Part shown: piece after piece, positions 1 to 9,109 of the stretch
Layout: every line of letters begins with the position of its first letter
How positions within the stretch are numbered: the stretch's first letter is position 1
Origin: Psychrosphaera aestuarii
GTDB lineage: Bacteria; Pseudomonadota; Gammaproteobacteria; Enterobacterales; Alteromonadaceae
Assembly: GCF_017948405.1 (NCBI RefSeq)
Contig: NZ_CP072844.1
Location: 496,001-560,000 of the forward strand
Length of the DNA stretch: 64,000 nt
Reading direction: 5' to 3'
Made by a program: the position numbers and the translations under genes
The notes under the pieces: generated by a model
The model's database searches: none
What the model saw: only the letters and a program-made list of their open reading frames with translations
Told to the model about the DNA's origin: nothing

Positions 1-2013
1 GTGTTGAGTGACCAAGAGTTAAAAAACAAACATGCTTCAACATTAGGTGAAACATTAAAAGCAGAGTTAGGTGTGCATTCTTCCTATTACGGTCCTGTAA
101 GTAGCACGCCTATTATTCGTGGTTTAGATGGGCCTCGAGTTCTTATTGCGCAAAATGGTTTAGATGTAGGTGATGCTTCTAGAGTTGGCCCAGATCATGT
201 GGTATCGACAGAAACAAGTACCGTAAAACAAATTGAAGTATTACGAGGTCCTGCAACATTGTTTTATGGCAGTGGCGCTATTGGCGGAGTCGTGAATGTG
301 GTTGATAACCGTGTACCACGAGAATTAGAGCGAAGCTCTGAATGGCAATATTCCTTTGGCACAGTGGCAGATGAATCGGAGTTGTCGTTTGCATTAAACG
401 GTGGGGCAGAGCAAGCCTTGTCAGGAAAAGATATTGCTTGGCATGTTGATGCTTTTTATAGAGACAGCAGTGATTATGATGTGCCTGCCGATCCTGAGTT
501 GCATGTAGATGAAGATGAAGAAGAACATGCTGAACACGCTGAAGATGGTCATGGCTCTTTTACGCTAGCGAATAGTGCCTCTCGTTCAAAAGGCGGTACT
601 GTTGGCGCAAGTGTGTTATTGGATAACGGCTTTGTTGGTGTTTCGGTAGGTTACCTAGACCGTTTGTACGGTATACCTGGTCACGCGCATGCACATGAAG
701 AGCACGATGAGCATGAAGAGCATGAAGAACATGAAGAACATGAAGAGCACGAAGAACACGCAGATGAGCATGAAGGTCACGATGACCACGATGAGCATGG
801 TGAAGAAGGCTTTGTAAAAGGCGATATGCGTCAAACTCGTGTGCAGTTAATTTCTGAGCTTACTTTTAAAAATTCATGGATAACAGGTTTAAATACTAAG
901 TTTGGTGTAACAAATTATCAGCACCAAGAGCTGGAGTTTGATGGGATTGGTGGCGTAGAAGTCGGTACTCAGTTTAATAATGATGCATGGGAACTTCGTA
1001 GTGATATGTTACTCGCTGATTTAAACGATTGGCATGGCGCTTTAACGTTCGATATAAAATCATCTGACTTTGAAGCAATAGGTGAAGAGGCATTTACACC
1101 GCCATCAAAAACTAAGTCGTACGCTATTGGACTGCTTGAAGAAAAGCACTTTGACAATGTGTTGGTGCAACTAGGTGCCCGTGCAGAACAAGTATCTATA
1201 GATTCAGATTTGTACTCGTTTGATTTCTCACCAGTGAGCTTATCAGCGGGTTTAGTTTATGATTTTGCTAGTGGTTATAACATAGCCGCGTCGTATACTC
1301 ATTCTTCTAGAGCACCTTCTGCAGGCGAATTGCTTTCATACGGACCTCATATTGGTACCCGTTCGTTCGAACTAGGTGCGATTTTTGACTCAATAGATGG
1401 AGCTACATCTCTTATAGAGTCGGACATGGTGGAAGAAACATCGAATAACATAGAGTTGAGCCTTAGAAAATTTGAAGGCGATGTGGGTTTTGTTGTTAAT
1501 GCCTTTTTTAATCAAGTAGATGATTTTTATTATCAAGCTAATACTGGTGAAGAGTTAGATGAGTTGCCGGTATACCGTTATGAGGCCAGAGACGCTGAGT
1601 TTTATGGTGTTGAAGCGCAGTGGATTTGGCAAGCTAACCAAGACTTGAAGATCACAGTACAGGCAGACAGCATCAATGGAAAATTAACATCAGGTGAGTA
1701 TTTACCGCGTATTCCACCAACTAGATTAGGCACTACTTTTGACTACGAGTTGGAAAATACCAGTATTGAACTGAGTGTGATGCATCATTTTGAGCAAGAC
1801 AAAACGGCAGCGATGGAAACAACAACGGATAGCTATTCTATGGTTGATATAAAAGTTAACCATTACTTACCGTTAGCTGGAATGGATACAACCTTGTTCT
1901 TTAAGATTAATAACTTGTTTGACGAAGAAGCCCGAGTTCATTCGAGCTTTTTAAAGAACGATACCTTGTTACCTAGTCGCTCATTTGTTGTCGGTATTAG
2001 AGGTATGTATTAA
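1..2013 (+). CDS. TonB-dependent outer-membrane receptor, His-rich (5' end cut off by the window)
   Basis: Outer-membrane active transporter energised by TonB/ExbBD. The visible 670 residues open inside the plug domain (plug motifs such as IIRGLDGPRVLI and VEVLRGP-like IEVLRGPATLFYGSGAIGG at about 38-97). A 22-strand-type barrel follows, ending in an aromatic residue (GIRGMY). Signal peptide and TonB box are missing, so the gene starts upstream of position 1; the GTG at position 1 is probably internal. Two acidic/histidine-rich loops, about residues 169-185 and 228-270, hold many H-E-E and H-D-E units. Such loops occur in zinc receptors of the ZnuD type, so zinc or another transition metal is the likely substrate (inference). 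The second loop is encoded by 9-bp tandem units and may vary in length. The gene converges on the next one, with a 33-bp 3' overlap. Confidence 0.93.
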   Translation: MLSDQELKNKHASTLGETLKAELGVHSSYYGPVSSTPIIRGLDGPRVLIAQNGLDVGDASRVGPDHVVSTETSTVKQIEVLRGPATLFYGSGAIGGVVNVVDNRVPRELERSSEWQYSFGTVADESELSFALNGGAEQALSGKDIAWHVDAFYRDSSDYDVPADPELHVDEDEEEHAEHAEDGHGSFTLANSASRSKGGTVGASVLLDNGFVGVSVGYLDRLYGIPGHAHAHEEHDEHEEHEEHEEHEEHEEHADEHEGHDDHDEHGEEGFVKGDMRQTRVQLISELTFKNSWITGLNTKFGVTNYQHQELEFDGIGGVEVGTQFNNDAWELRSDMLLADLNDWHGALTFDIKSSDFEAIGEEAFTPPSKTKSYAIGLLEEKHFDNVLVQLGARAEQVSIDSDLYSFDFSPVSLSAGLVYDFASGYNIAASYTHSSRAPSAGELLSYGPHIGTRSFELGAIFDSIDGATSLIESDMVEETSNNIELSLRKFEGDVGFVVNAFFNQVDDFYYQANTGEELDELPVYRYEARDAEFYGVEAQWIWQANQDLKITVQADSINGKLTSGEYLPRIPPTRLGTTFDYELENTSIELSVMHHFEQDKTAAMETTTDSYSMVDIKVNHYLPLAGMDTTLFFKINNLFDEEARVHSSFLKNDTLLPSRSFVVGIRGMY

Positions 2014-2442
2014 CAAAGCTTGATAACGTCCCCAGTTATTAGGTACTGAGACGTCAGCTCGATATTCGGCGGCGTCTCTTTTCATCATGTCACACAGCAA
2101 CGATTGTTCTTGTTGCTCAAATAACAATTCTGCTTCTAATAGGTGATGACGAATGTCTTCGTAATGATTGATTTGAGCTTTTTGCTGTTTAAACGTCTCG
2201 CGATTGACACGAATGGCTTGAGTAAATTTTCTAGAGAATTGACTGATGTAGTTATGCAAAATAGTGAGTTCTTGATCACTTATTTCAATGGTTAAGTCGT
2301 CGCAATATAAACAAAATAACGCTAGGTTGACGTTCCCATCGTAACTGTTTTGCCAGCCTAAGAGTTCGTTTTGAAGCTCATCTTGCTGATAACTGGTTAC
2401 ACTAAACTGCCAAAGCTCAGTTGGCTCAATTAGATTCGTCAT
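1981..2442 (-). CDS. TIGR02444 family protein (DUF2390)
   Basis: 153-residue soluble protein of the TIGR02444/DUF2390 family, a gammaproteobacterial family with no established biochemical role. It is predicted to be largely helical, with an N-terminal part around LWQFSVTSYQ and a Cys-containing segment CLYCDD near residues 44-49. No signal peptide or membrane segment is visible. The start codon lies 17 nt inside the 3' end of the upstream yheS-like gene, so the two are translationally linked; family members are often found beside this ABC-F gene. Its own 3' end overlaps the convergent TonB receptor by 33 bp. The family call comes from overall sequence recognition and context. Confidence 0.75.
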   Translation of the reverse strand: MTNLIEPTELWQFSVTSYQQDELQNELLGWQNSYDGNVNLALFCLYCDDLTIEISDQELTILHNYISQFSRKFTQAIRVNRETFKQQKAQINHYEDIRHHLLEAELLFEQQEQSLLCDMMKRDAAEYRADVSVPNNWGRYQALLIHTSNTDNK

Positions 2443-4342
2443 ACTCGCTCCTCATCACTTCCATTTGTTCTTCATATTCAAACCATTGCATTTCTATGTC
2501 TTCAAGCTCACTTTTTAATTTTGCTTGTTCACTTAAAAGTTGGTTTAAATCTGACTTTCTTGACTCAGTATAGAGGTCAGTGTCGCCCATTGCCTCTTCA
2601 ATTTCACTTAGCCTTGTTGTCATTTTTTCTTGTTGCTCAACTAACTTATCAGCTTTTTTCTTAATTGGGGATAGGGCTTTACGTAGTTCTGCTTCTTTTC
2701 GCTTTTGATCTTTTTTGGCAACGGCAGAATTCACCTTGTCGTTACTTGTGTCTTTGTCTTGATTGGCCTGACGATCTTGGTCAAGCAACCAGTTGTGATA
2801 ATCGTCTAAGTCACCGTCAAATGGTGCGACTTGGCCACTATCAACTAAGTATAGGTCATCACAGGTTGATTTTAATAAGTGACGATCGTGGGCAATAAGT
2901 ATCATAGCGCCTTCAAAACCTTGTAAGGCAATTGCTAAGGCTTGACGCATTTCGATGTCTAAATGGTTAGTCGGCTCATCGAGAAGCAATAAGTTTGGTT
3001 TTTGAAAAACGATAAGGGCTAACACTAATCGAGCTTTCTCACCGCCGGAAAAGCTGTCAATTTTGTCTAGAGCTTGATCGCCGTTAAAGCCAAATCCACC
3101 TAAATAGTCACGAGCCATTTGTTCTGTCATGGTGCGATCTAGTGCCTGAACATGATCAACCGGACTTTGACCAATTGATAAGGTATCCAATTGATGTTGC
3201 GCGAAATAACCAATACGTAAGTGTTTACTATGTTCAAATTCACCAGAAAGAGGCGGTATGTCTCTAGAAAGTGTTTTAATTAAGGTGGATTTACCAGCGC
3301 CATTTCTACCTAGCAAGCCAATTCGACTGCCTGGTACTAGGTTCATTCTTATTTTAGATAAAATAGCGGTATCGCCGTATCCGGCTTCTACCTGGTCCAT
3401 TTTAATAATTGGGTTTGGGATATTAGATGCTGGTCGAAATTCGAAATGGAATTGTGAATCAACGTGCGCTGGTGCAATTTTCTCCATGCGTTCGAGCATT
3501 TTTACTCGACTCTGTGCTTGTTTGGCTTTGGTCGCTTGGGCTTTAAACCGGTCGATAAAAGATTGAATGTGTTTAATTTCAAGCTGTTGTTTTTCAAAGT
3601 TAGCTTGTTGCTGGGCGAGTTTTTCTGCGCGCTGAGTTTCAAATGTTGAGTAATTACCTGTGTAACTATTTAGACTGTTGTTTTCTACGTGCAGAATGCC
3701 TTGGCAAATATTGTCGATAAAGTCTCTGTCATGGGAGATTAATAAAATGGTCCCTTCGTATCTATTTAGCCACTTTTCTAACCAAATTACCGCATCTAAA
3801 TCTAAGTGGTTAGTTGGCTCATCTAGTAGTAAGCAGTCACTATCAATCATAAGTGCTTGGGCTAAATTTAGGCGCATTCGCCAACCACCAGAAAAACTCT
3901 TAACAGGACGTTGTTGTGCGTCAGCATCAAAACCTAAGCCATTTAGCATTTCACCTGCTCTGGCTGGAATGGTGTAGGCGTTAATCGTTTCTAAATCATG
4001 ATGGATTTGGGCAATTTGATGGCCATTATTCTCAAGTTCGGCTTTTGCTAATGCTGCTTGAAGCTGACAATATTTTTCGTGGCCATCTATCACGTAGTCT
4101 AATGCCGATTTGTCTAGTCCTGGTGTCTCTTGCTTTACCCACGCTAGCTGCCAACCTTTTGGATAGGAGATTTCGCCACCGTCATTAGACAGTTCTCCAC
4201 GGATCATATTGAACAGCGTCGACTTACCACAACCATTTGCGCCTACTATGCCTATTTTATGGCCGGGATAAATAGTGGCAGAGGCTTGTTGGAATAAGAC
4301 TTTGTTACCAAGTTGTAAGTCGAGTTGTGAAATTTGCAGCAT
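2426..4342 (-). CDS. yheS: ABC-F family ATPase, YheS type
   Basis: Cytosolic ABC-F protein with two ATPase cassettes and no membrane domain; the family acts on ribosomes as translation factors. Cassette 1 has Walker A GANGCGKST (about residues 34-42), signature FSGGWRMRL and Walker B LLLDEPTNHLD. Cassette 2 has Walker A GRNGAGKST (about 345), signature SFSGGEKARL and a second DEPTNHLD. A linker rich in Lys, Gln and Arg (about 235-285) matches the ABC-F interdomain arm, and a charged coiled coil forms the last ~100 residues. Length 638 matches E. coli YheS (637). The yheV/slyX/fkpA neighbours also sit near yheS in enterobacteria. It is upstream of, and overlaps by 17 nt, the TIGR02444 gene. 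Confidence 0.93.
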   Translation of the reverse strand: MLQISQLDLQLGNKVLFQQASATIYPGHKIGIVGANGCGKSTLFNMIRGELSNDGGEISYPKGWQLAWVKQETPGLDKSALDYVIDGHEKYCQLQAALAKAELENNGHQIAQIHHDLETINAYTIPARAGEMLNGLGFDADAQQRPVKSFSGGWRMRLNLAQALMIDSDCLLLDEPTNHLDLDAVIWLEKWLNRYEGTILLISHDRDFIDNICQGILHVENNSLNSYTGNYSTFETQRAEKLAQQQANFEKQQLEIKHIQSFIDRFKAQATKAKQAQSRVKMLERMEKIAPAHVDSQFHFEFRPASNIPNPIIKMDQVEAGYGDTAILSKIRMNLVPGSRIGLLGRNGAGKSTLIKTLSRDIPPLSGEFEHSKHLRIGYFAQHQLDTLSIGQSPVDHVQALDRTMTEQMARDYLGGFGFNGDQALDKIDSFSGGEKARLVLALIVFQKPNLLLLDEPTNHLDIEMRQALAIALQGFEGAMILIAHDRHLLKSTCDDLYLVDSGQVAPFDGDLDDYHNWLLDQDRQANQDKDTSNDKVNSAVAKKDQKRKEAELRKALSPIKKKADKLVEQQEKMTTRLSEIEEAMGDTDLYTESRKSDLNQLLSEQAKLKSELEDIEMQWFEYEEQMEVMRSEYDESN

Positions 4343-4547
4343 AGAGAATATAAAGTCCTAAAATTTTTAACGTGGGAATGGTATATGTTGCTTAACAAAA
4401 CGTATACCCAAAGGACGGCTTTTTTGTTTAAATAGCGCCTGTTTTGAATTAACGGTTTTTTACGTCGGGTTTTATTCAACTAACTTAATTGCATTTCGGT
4501 AATTATCGTAAGTTAATAGAGTCACTTGAGGTAACTGGGAACATACG

Positions 4548-4754
4548 ATGACTAAAAAGAAAAAGAGATTTATTGCTGGTGCAAGTTGCCCTGAATGTAA
4601 GGCGATGGATACCATGATGTTATTTATGGAAAATAACGTTGAAAAAGTTGAGTGTAAGTCTTGTGGTCATCAAATGACGCAACCGGACGGTGCCGTTCAA
4701 GGCGCAACTCGCCAATTTGAACAAGTCATTGGTGTGTTTACGCCTGGCGATTAG
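4548..4754 (+). CDS. yheV: YheV family zinc-ribbon protein
   Basis: 68-residue soluble protein with a four-cysteine zinc ribbon: CPEC at residues 14-17 and CKSCGH at about 36-41, preceded by a basic Lys-rich start. This is the YheV family, a small putative zinc protein conserved across Gammaproteobacteria and found near slyX, fkpA and kefB. Its function is not established; the ribbon suggests nucleic-acid or protein binding. The ATG follows a TTGAGGT stretch that can serve as ribosome-binding site. It is transcribed towards slyX, from which it is separated by a 42-nt gap. Confidence 0.88.
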   Translation: MTKKKKRFIAGASCPECKAMDTMMLFMENNVEKVECKSCGHQMTQPDGAVQGATRQFEQVIGVFTPGD

Positions 4755-4796
4755 GTACAGTTAGATTATTTTATGTAATCTTTGGTACCGCTATTT
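4754..4796. terminator. Candidate bidirectional terminator between yheV and slyX
   Basis: The short gap between two convergent genes holds a dyad. Outer arms GGTAC/GTACC (4754-4758 and 4785-4789) and inner arms AGATTA/TAATCT (4763-4768 and 4776-4781) are followed by CTATTTTT. The stem is interrupted and AT-rich, so the call rests mainly on its position. Confidence 0.35.
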
Positions 4797-5045
4797 TTAG
4801 TAGTGCGGAGGAGGTGTCTCTTCTGCCTGCGATGCCACTGGCGAGCCTTTGTCTTGGCTAAATTTTTGGGCTAGCAGTTCAATCTGACGTTTCATCGTCG
4901 CCTGAGCTAAATTTAGCGTCGTGATTTCAGCATTTAGCTGTTCAATTGTATCTTCTTGAAAAGCGAGTTGGCTTTCTAGCGACTCTACTTTTAAAGTTAG
5001 CTCTTGCAGTTTATCTGTGCTCACTGTCGATATCCCATATTTCAT
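4797..5045 (-). CDS. slyX: SlyX family protein
   Basis: Small cytosolic coiled-coil protein of the SlyX family. Residues about 10-62 form a heptad pattern rich in Leu, Glu and Gln, and the C-terminus has the family's typical proline/histidine end (PPPHY). The molecular function is unknown. The ATG at 5045 gives 82 residues and overlaps the upstream WD40 gene by 35 nt. A GTG at 5024, preceded by a GGGA ribosome-binding site, would give 75 residues, closer to the usual 70-75, and may be the true start. slyX beside fkpA is conserved in many Gammaproteobacteria; here a lipoprotein gene sits between them. Confidence 0.85.
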   Translation of the reverse strand: MKYGISTVSTDKLQELTLKVESLESQLAFQEDTIEQLNAEITTLNLAQATMKRQIELLAQKFSQDKGSPVASQAEETPPPHY

Positions 5046-6255
5046 TTAACCCAGCTGAACTTTCGCTAACGACTTGGGTTTCGTTATTTATAAAGCTGGC
5101 ACTATACACTACAGCACTTTGCGGACGCGAGCCTTTCCTAGGGGTAACAAGCCATTGTTGTAACTGTTTGCCGGTTTTTACATCCCATAATGTAAGTTGT
5201 CGGGTTGGTGCTCCGGTGAGTAGCCATTTGCCGTTGTCACTAAATCGCGCACTGGTAAATATTTCTTGGCGATTAATGTAATCAAGTTGTGAAATCGTTT
5301 GGCCCGTTTTTAAGTCCCAAATACGAGCTTGTTTTTTACTATCTGCGGTAAATGCATAACGAGCTTTTGGGTCTAATGCGACAAATATGACGCGACTCGC
5401 ATGTCTAAATTTATGTATGACTTGGCCACTGCTGGTATCCCACAAATAAGCGGTTTGATCGCTAGAGCCCGTCAAGACATACTTTCCGTTTGGTGCCATA
5501 TCAAGACTATTAATTGCATTGTTAATTTGTACGGACTCACCCTGCTCATCTAATAGGTTGCGCTGGTGGCCTAAAAACTCCAGTCGACGTCCACTTTCTA
5601 TGGTGATGTGGGTGATCATGCCGTTGCTTTTACCTAAAACAATGTGCTTTCCATTATTTGAAACATCGATGGCGCGTATTGTTCCAAGCGCTAAACATTG
5701 CTCTCCCGCCGCAAAGTCTACATCTATGCATTTGTCGCGATCGATAACGCTAATTTGTGAGGCTTTTGGTAAATCGGAGGCAGGATTATTACGGTTGACC
5801 CAAGCATTTGAACCATCGTCGTCACTAATTTGAACTTTTGACTTTCTAACTTGCCAAAAACCTACGTTTTCACCACTGGTAATGTCCCACAGTGAAAAAT
5901 TATGTTTATCGGCCAATACCGCATGAGAGTCATTATCGGCAATAGAAGTTGCAAAGATGACATTGCTGTTGCTCATGATTGAGGTGCTTTCGCCATCATC
6001 GAAGCTAAGTGGTTGCTGATCAATATTGTGTGACCATTGATATTTAGCACCGTTGGCATTGAGATCCCATAAAGCTACCCCATGATATAAGGTGGATACG
6101 ACGGAGTAATTTCCGGAACTGGAGATGCTTGCCGCAAAGGCACCGGTTTGGGCATGCTCAAACTGTTGTTTTGGCTTATCGCCAGCAGGTTGGCAGCCAC
6201 TAATTAACGTAGTTGCAATAAATACGATAGATACAAAAAGAATTTTAATTCGCAA
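5011..6255 (-). CDS. WD40-repeat lipoprotein
   Basis: 414-residue predicted lipoprotein. The signal peptide ends in the lipobox LISGC, placing the lipid-modified Cys near residue 21. The rest is WD40-like: repeated units ending in LWDI, LWDV, YLWDT, IWDL and IWDID, enough for a six- or seven-bladed propeller. Such proteins usually scaffold protein-protein contacts in the periplasm; the partner is unknown. The start is TTG with GAGG nine nt upstream; no good ATG lies in frame before the signal peptide. It is co-directional and overlapping with slyX, probably one operon, and divergent from fkpA. Confidence 0.82.
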   Translation of the reverse strand: MRIKILFVSIVFIATTLISGCQPAGDKPKQQFEHAQTGAFAASISSSGNYSVVSTLYHGVALWDLNANGAKYQWSHNIDQQPLSFDDGESTSIMSNSNVIFATSIADNDSHAVLADKHNFSLWDITSGENVGFWQVRKSKVQISDDDGSNAWVNRNNPASDLPKASQISVIDRDKCIDVDFAAGEQCLALGTIRAIDVSNNGKHIVLGKSNGMITHITIESGRRLEFLGHQRNLLDEQGESVQINNAINSLDMAPNGKYVLTGSSDQTAYLWDTSSGQVIHKFRHASRVIFVALDPKARYAFTADSKKQARIWDLKTGQTISQLDYINRQEIFTSARFSDNGKWLLTGAPTRQLTLWDVKTGKQLQQWLVTPRKGSRPQSAVVYSASFINNETQVVSESSAGLNEIWDIDSEHR

Positions 6256-6387
6256 ACTGAGCCTCGATTTATTTATTAGCTTGGTTTTCTAGCGTTTTAG
6301 GGTTTTTCTTTACATTGTTACTCGCTAGTATAGGCTACATCTAATTGAAAAATGTAGCATTAGATTTATAAGAATAATGGAGAACAC

Positions 6388-7122
6388 ATGAATAAAGCAG
6401 TAAAACTAACTGCAATTGCTGCGGCAGTCGCACTTTTAGGCGCTTGTGGTAATGCGGAAAAAGCGCAGGTTAAAGTTGAATCTGAAGCCGATAAGCAAAG
6501 TTATGCACTAGGTGCATCTATGGGTCGTTACCTAAATAATAATCTTGAGAAGAATGCTGAGATTGGCATTGAGCTTAAAAAAGATATGATTTTAGGCGGT
6601 ATTGAAGACGCGTTGGGTGACAAAGTTCAGTTTACTGAAGAAGAAATTGAAACTGTTATGAATGCTTTAGAGGCTGATGTTCGTAAGCGTGGCATGGAGC
6701 ATCAAGAGAAGTTGGCGTCAGCGGCTCAAGAAGAAGGCAAGCAATTTTTAGTTGAGAATGCAAAACGCAGTGAAGTAACAGTAACTGAGTCTGGCCTTCA
6801 ATATGAAGTTTTATCTGAAGCAGAAGGCGAAAAGCCAGCGGCAGCTGACACAGTAACTGTTCATTACCACGGCACGTTAGTTGACGGAACAGTATTTGAC
6901 TCTTCTGTCGATCGTGGTCAAACAACTAGCTTCCCGTTAAATCGAGTTATCCCTGGTTGGACTGAAGGTTTACAGTACATGAGCAAAGGCTCTAAGTATA
7001 AGTTCTACATTCCTTCTGAGTTAGGATATGGCGCGCGTGCTGCAGGTTCAATTCCTCCACATTCAACACTTATTTTTGAAGTTGAGCTATTTGATATTCA
7101 AAAAGCACCAGCAGCAGAATAA
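6388..7122 (+). CDS. fkpA: FKBP-type peptidyl-prolyl cis-trans isomerase FkpA
   Basis: Peptidyl-prolyl isomerase and chaperone of the cell envelope. The N-terminal signal carries a lipobox-like LLGACG, so this version is probably lipid-anchored, unlike soluble periplasmic E. coli FkpA. Residues about 30-130 form the helical FKBP-N dimerisation domain (SYALGASMGRYL near 40). Residues about 135-240 form the FKBP domain with VTVHYHGTL, GTVFDSS, VIPGWTEGLQ and GYGARAAGSIPPHSTL. The length of 244 fits the family. An ATG with GGAG upstream sets the start. The gene stands alone and ends at a strong hairpin. Confidence 0.95.
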   Translation: MNKAVKLTAIAAAVALLGACGNAEKAQVKVESEADKQSYALGASMGRYLNNNLEKNAEIGIELKKDMILGGIEDALGDKVQFTEEEIETVMNALEADVRKRGMEHQEKLASAAQEEGKQFLVENAKRSEVTVTESGLQYEVLSEAEGEKPAAADTVTVHYHGTLVDGTVFDSSVDRGQTTSFPLNRVIPGWTEGLQYMSKGSKYKFYIPSELGYGARAAGSIPPHSTLIFEVELFDIQKAPAAE

Positions 7123-7150
7123 TCGTTTGAAACCTAGTTTTAAACACACA

Positions 7151-7177
7151 AAAAAAGCGCTATAAGCGCTTTTTTTT
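7151..7177. terminator. Rho-independent terminator, bidirectional (fkpA / 7187 gene)
   Basis: Near-perfect hairpin: arms AAAAAAGCGCT (7151-7161) and AGCGCTTTTTT (7165-7175), loop ATA, then a T run. The A run on the other side makes it usable from both strands, and it lies between convergent genes. Confidence 0.9.
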
Positions 7178-7186
7178 ATATCTAAA

Positions 7187-8479
7187 TTATTGATACAAGG
7201 GCAGTCGACGAATTCGGTCATCGATTGCTTGTTCTATAAGTTTGTATTCTATGCTGTGCTTATTGCCTAGTTCGTCTTTAAACTGCGTAGCGCTTAACCC
7301 TTCCGGAAGTTGGTCTACCATAGGGAAAAAGACACTTTCATCTTTAATTCCGGCCAGCATCTGTTGTGCTTGGCGAGCTTGTTGCTCGTTGTATACAACA
7401 AATTGACTAAAGCTTAATCCAGCTTTATCGGCGGCTAAGTCAGGAAAGCTGTAACCACTGCCACCTTCATTGGCGTCATATAGCTCTTTTATTTCACCTA
7501 TGTTGAGGCCAATTTGTTGGCCGCCTAGCTGCTCTAAAATAGCCGAATATAAAAAGTGTAAGGTAAGATCCTTACGGCCGTGAACCACTGGTGTTTGAAG
7601 AGGCTTAGAGTCTGGTGGAATATTTAGCCCAGCAATTTTTGCAAATTTACTGTTGCCAAAATAGGACGCAAGTGCCCATAAGGCATGTCTATTCTCACTC
7701 GCCGCACTAAGAGATGGTTGCGCTATGAGGTTACTGCGCGCCTCCTGAAACACTAATCCGACATAGTAGGAAAGTTCTTCGCTGTTTGCTTTATTTCGTT
7801 CGAGCAAGGTCACATAGTCATAGAATTTTTTTGCATTAAATCGTTTACCTACCGCTATATCAGTCGCCTGCTGTTTTAATGATTTAAATGAGTCTTTAAC
7901 TAATTGAACTAATAAAGGTGGCCGTTCGGTGGTGAGTGTTAACGATGATGTTTTAACTTGTATTTGCTCAAACAGCATTTGAACAAGTTGCGCCGGTTTT
8001 GGCTTCATTGCTCGTTTTAATGTGCCTAATACCAACGGTTCAGCAATAAAGTGCGGCAATAAAATACTGCCTAGCTTGCAGTGCTCTATTATAAATTTTT
8101 CAGCTTGCTGCTCCATTGAGCAATAGGCATTTAAGTACAAGTCTTTATGTGAGAAGTCTATCAATTGGCTAAGGTTGTAACTAATTGCACTTGTATAAAT
8201 AGACCCAGAAACGTAATTCTCAAAACTAGCATTATTTATAGTGTGCGCTGCTAAATCTGAGAGTGCATCTAGTTCGGACTGATACATTACCAAGCTAATT
8301 ACTTCAGATTCACTTCGTAACTCCGTGAGTAGTCGTTGTAATGAAGATTTTGCCGCTGCCACTTGCATTGGCGTTAATACTTTATTTTCGAGCGTGATGG
8401 GTTTAAAGGATATAAGTGCAACGGCAACCATCACTACAAGGAATACCAACACCAAAAAAAACTTAAACAAAAACTTCAT
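7187..8479 (-). CDS. Conserved hypothetical protein, N-terminal membrane anchor
   Basis: I do not recognise a characterised family. The 430-residue protein starts with one strong membrane segment (about residues 5-25, rich in F, V, L and A, after a Lys-containing tip). It has no lipobox, so the rest is probably periplasmic and anchored. The remainder is mostly helical with two cysteines (about 120 and 134). A motif GGSGYSFPDLAADKAG lies near 335-350, in the middle of the C-terminal third. The overall look is that of a membrane-anchored alpha/beta periplasmic domain found in Alteromonadales. It lies 19 nt downstream of rsd on the same strand, so the two are probably co-transcribed. Confidence 0.7.
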   Translation of the reverse strand: MKFLFKFFLVLVFLVVMVAVALISFKPITLENKVLTPMQVAAAKSSLQRLLTELRSESEVISLVMYQSELDALSDLAAHTINNASFENYVSGSIYTSAISYNLSQLIDFSHKDLYLNAYCSMEQQAEKFIIEHCKLGSILLPHFIAEPLVLGTLKRAMKPKPAQLVQMLFEQIQVKTSSLTLTTERPPLLVQLVKDSFKSLKQQATDIAVGKRFNAKKFYDYVTLLERNKANSEELSYYVGLVFQEARSNLIAQPSLSAASENRHALWALASYFGNSKFAKIAGLNIPPDSKPLQTPVVHGRKDLTLHFLYSAILEQLGGQQIGLNIGEIKELYDANEGGSGYSFPDLAADKAGLSFSQFVVYNEQQARQAQQMLAGIKDESVFFPMVDQLPEGLSATQFKDELGNKHSIEYKLIEQAIDDRIRRLPLYQ

Positions 8480-8498
8480 ATCAACTGCTTATATCAAT

Positions 8499-8966
8499 CT
8501 AACTATGTTTACTATGAAGAATATGAATTAGCTCGTCTTCTAACTCCATACGTTGTTCAAGAGTGGTACCAACTTCAGATAAGTCATAATCGAAAGCGTT
8601 AAGTTCTTTGTCTGATGGAAGGTTGGCATATTTGTCATTAAAATCTACGAGCAGCTGTGTGGTCTCCGTTATTAAAGGATACAGCCTTTGAGCGAGTGCA
8701 GCACTTTCAGCACCATTTTCCGAACATTGTTTAACGATACTATCGTATATCTCAAAGTGACCTGCGGATAAGTAGTCGATGAGGATTTGGCAAAAATTAG
8801 TGATCGCTACATGGTCTGGTAATGAGTTTTTCACTGATTCAAAAGGTGGAAGTCCAGCCAACTGACAATACTTCACTAGCAGCTCTTGTCGCTCAGCTAG
8901 CCATGCATCGATGACCGTATTTGCGCCGCCATATTTTTGTTGAGTTTTTTCCTGCCGAATTAACAT
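8499..8966 (-). CDS. rsd: Regulator of sigma D, Rsd/AlgQ family
   Basis: 155-residue cytosolic helical protein of the Rsd/AlgQ family, which binds the housekeeping sigma factor RpoD and shifts RNA polymerase towards alternative sigma factors; Rsd also affects SpoT in E. coli. Diagnostic segments are DAWLAERQELLVKYCQLAG (about 21-39) and DYLSAGHFEIYDSIV (about 64-78), the latter nearly identical to E. coli Rsd, plus the acidic LEQRMELEDELI end. The ATG follows an AGAGGAAG ribosome-binding site. It is divergent from nudC; rsd-nudC-hemE order is conserved with enterobacteria, supporting the call. Confidence 0.93.
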   Translation of the reverse strand: MLIRQEKTQQKYGGANTVIDAWLAERQELLVKYCQLAGLPPFESVKNSLPDHVAITNFCQILIDYLSAGHFEIYDSIVKQCSENGAESAALAQRLYPLITETTQLLVDFNDKYANLPSDKELNAFDYDLSEVGTTLEQRMELEDELIHILHSKHS

Positions 8967-9109
8967 TTAGAGTCTTCCTCTTTGAAAGTACAGTTGTTTT
9001 CCGTCTGTTAAATAAAATTATAAGACATAAATTTAGATTTAGCATAACGGAAATGTGATGTTTCGGTTTACACTAGTGCTCAGTGGTTTTGAACCTTAAA
9101 GGAGCAATG

